A DNA stretch of 64,000 bases from Diphasiastrum complanatum (lineage: Eukaryota; Streptophyta; Lycopodiopsida; Lycopodiales; Lycopodiaceae), in NCBI GenBank assembly GCA_029204225.1, contig CM055113.1, forward strand, positions 28,625,252-28,689,251, given 5' to 3'. The position numbers and the translations under genes were made by a program. Below the pieces are notes generated by a model. It made no database searches, had not been told where the DNA came from, and worked only from the letters and a program-made list of their open reading frames with translations. Shown here in pieces: positions 63,832-64,000 of this stretch (positions are counted from its first letter, which is position 1; each line of letters starts with the position of its first letter).

Positions 63832-64000
63832 CGTCTCAGGACGATCCGGCCACTCAGCGTGAAGCTGAGGAGGACATGGCCCATACAGCAGCTGCATAGG
63901 AGGACCAGACTGAGCAGCAGCAGCAAGAAGACCAGCAGCAGTAGGAGGACCAGCAGCAGCAGCCAACACGAGAAAAAGCCCTTCCCCGACGGCAACTGAA

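Overview
This is plant nuclear DNA made almost entirely of nested, mostly broken retrotransposons. The evidence is Copia and Gypsy polyproteins with plant-type primer sites (tRNA-Met TGGTATCAGAGC and a TGGCGCC site), L1-like LINEs, spliced genes with GT..AG introns, an organelle-derived insert with a group II intron domain V, and long (GA)n tracts. I cannot name the species. No rRNA gene, tRNA gene or CRISPR array was seen.

Layout. 1-3.3 kb: a small possible coding exon, unassigned DNA, a G/C-run island and a 349-bp (GA)n tract. 3.6-10.5 kb: three minus-strand LINEs (A, nearly full length; B, ORF1 only; C, a 3' stub) lying head to tail with (GA)n tracts at the junctions. 10.5-18.6 kb: a minus-strand chromodomain Gypsy (gag, protease, RT, RNase H, integrase), then a second partial copy of its gag end. 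18.7-22.8 kb: LINE E, a decayed Gypsy piece and LINE D, whose truncated 5' end also meets (GA)n. 23.0-28.4 kb: three exons of an unrecognised host gene with Copia A (TSD CCATT) in one intron. 30.5-41.5 kb: Gypsy C, whose 5' LTR was split by the young, nearly intact Copia B. 41.5-47.8 kb: a Gypsy RT scrap, then minus-strand Copia C, which has gag and protease but uncharacterised ORFs in place of most of pol; its LTR holds the organelle-derived insert. 47.8-49.7 kb: decayed Gypsy D. 49.7-61.8 kb: minus-strand Gypsy fragments E and F (integrases, spacers with TATA boxes, an unknown ORF), with Gypsy G (53826-59032, TSD TCACG) inserted in the integrase of E. 61.9-63.3 kb: a clean four-exon gene, possibly with a BAH-like domain. 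63.6-63.8 kb: a TATA box and a short ORF beginning with the histone H3 tail motif.

Most coding sequence serves, or once served, retrotransposition. Several elements (LINE B, Copia C, Gypsy C, Gypsy G) lack their own RT and would depend on enzymes made elsewhere. The strongest unexplained pattern is the LINE family, whose 3' ends lack poly(A) and whose ends repeatedly abut (GA/CT)n, as expected for a LINE that inserts into that microsatellite.
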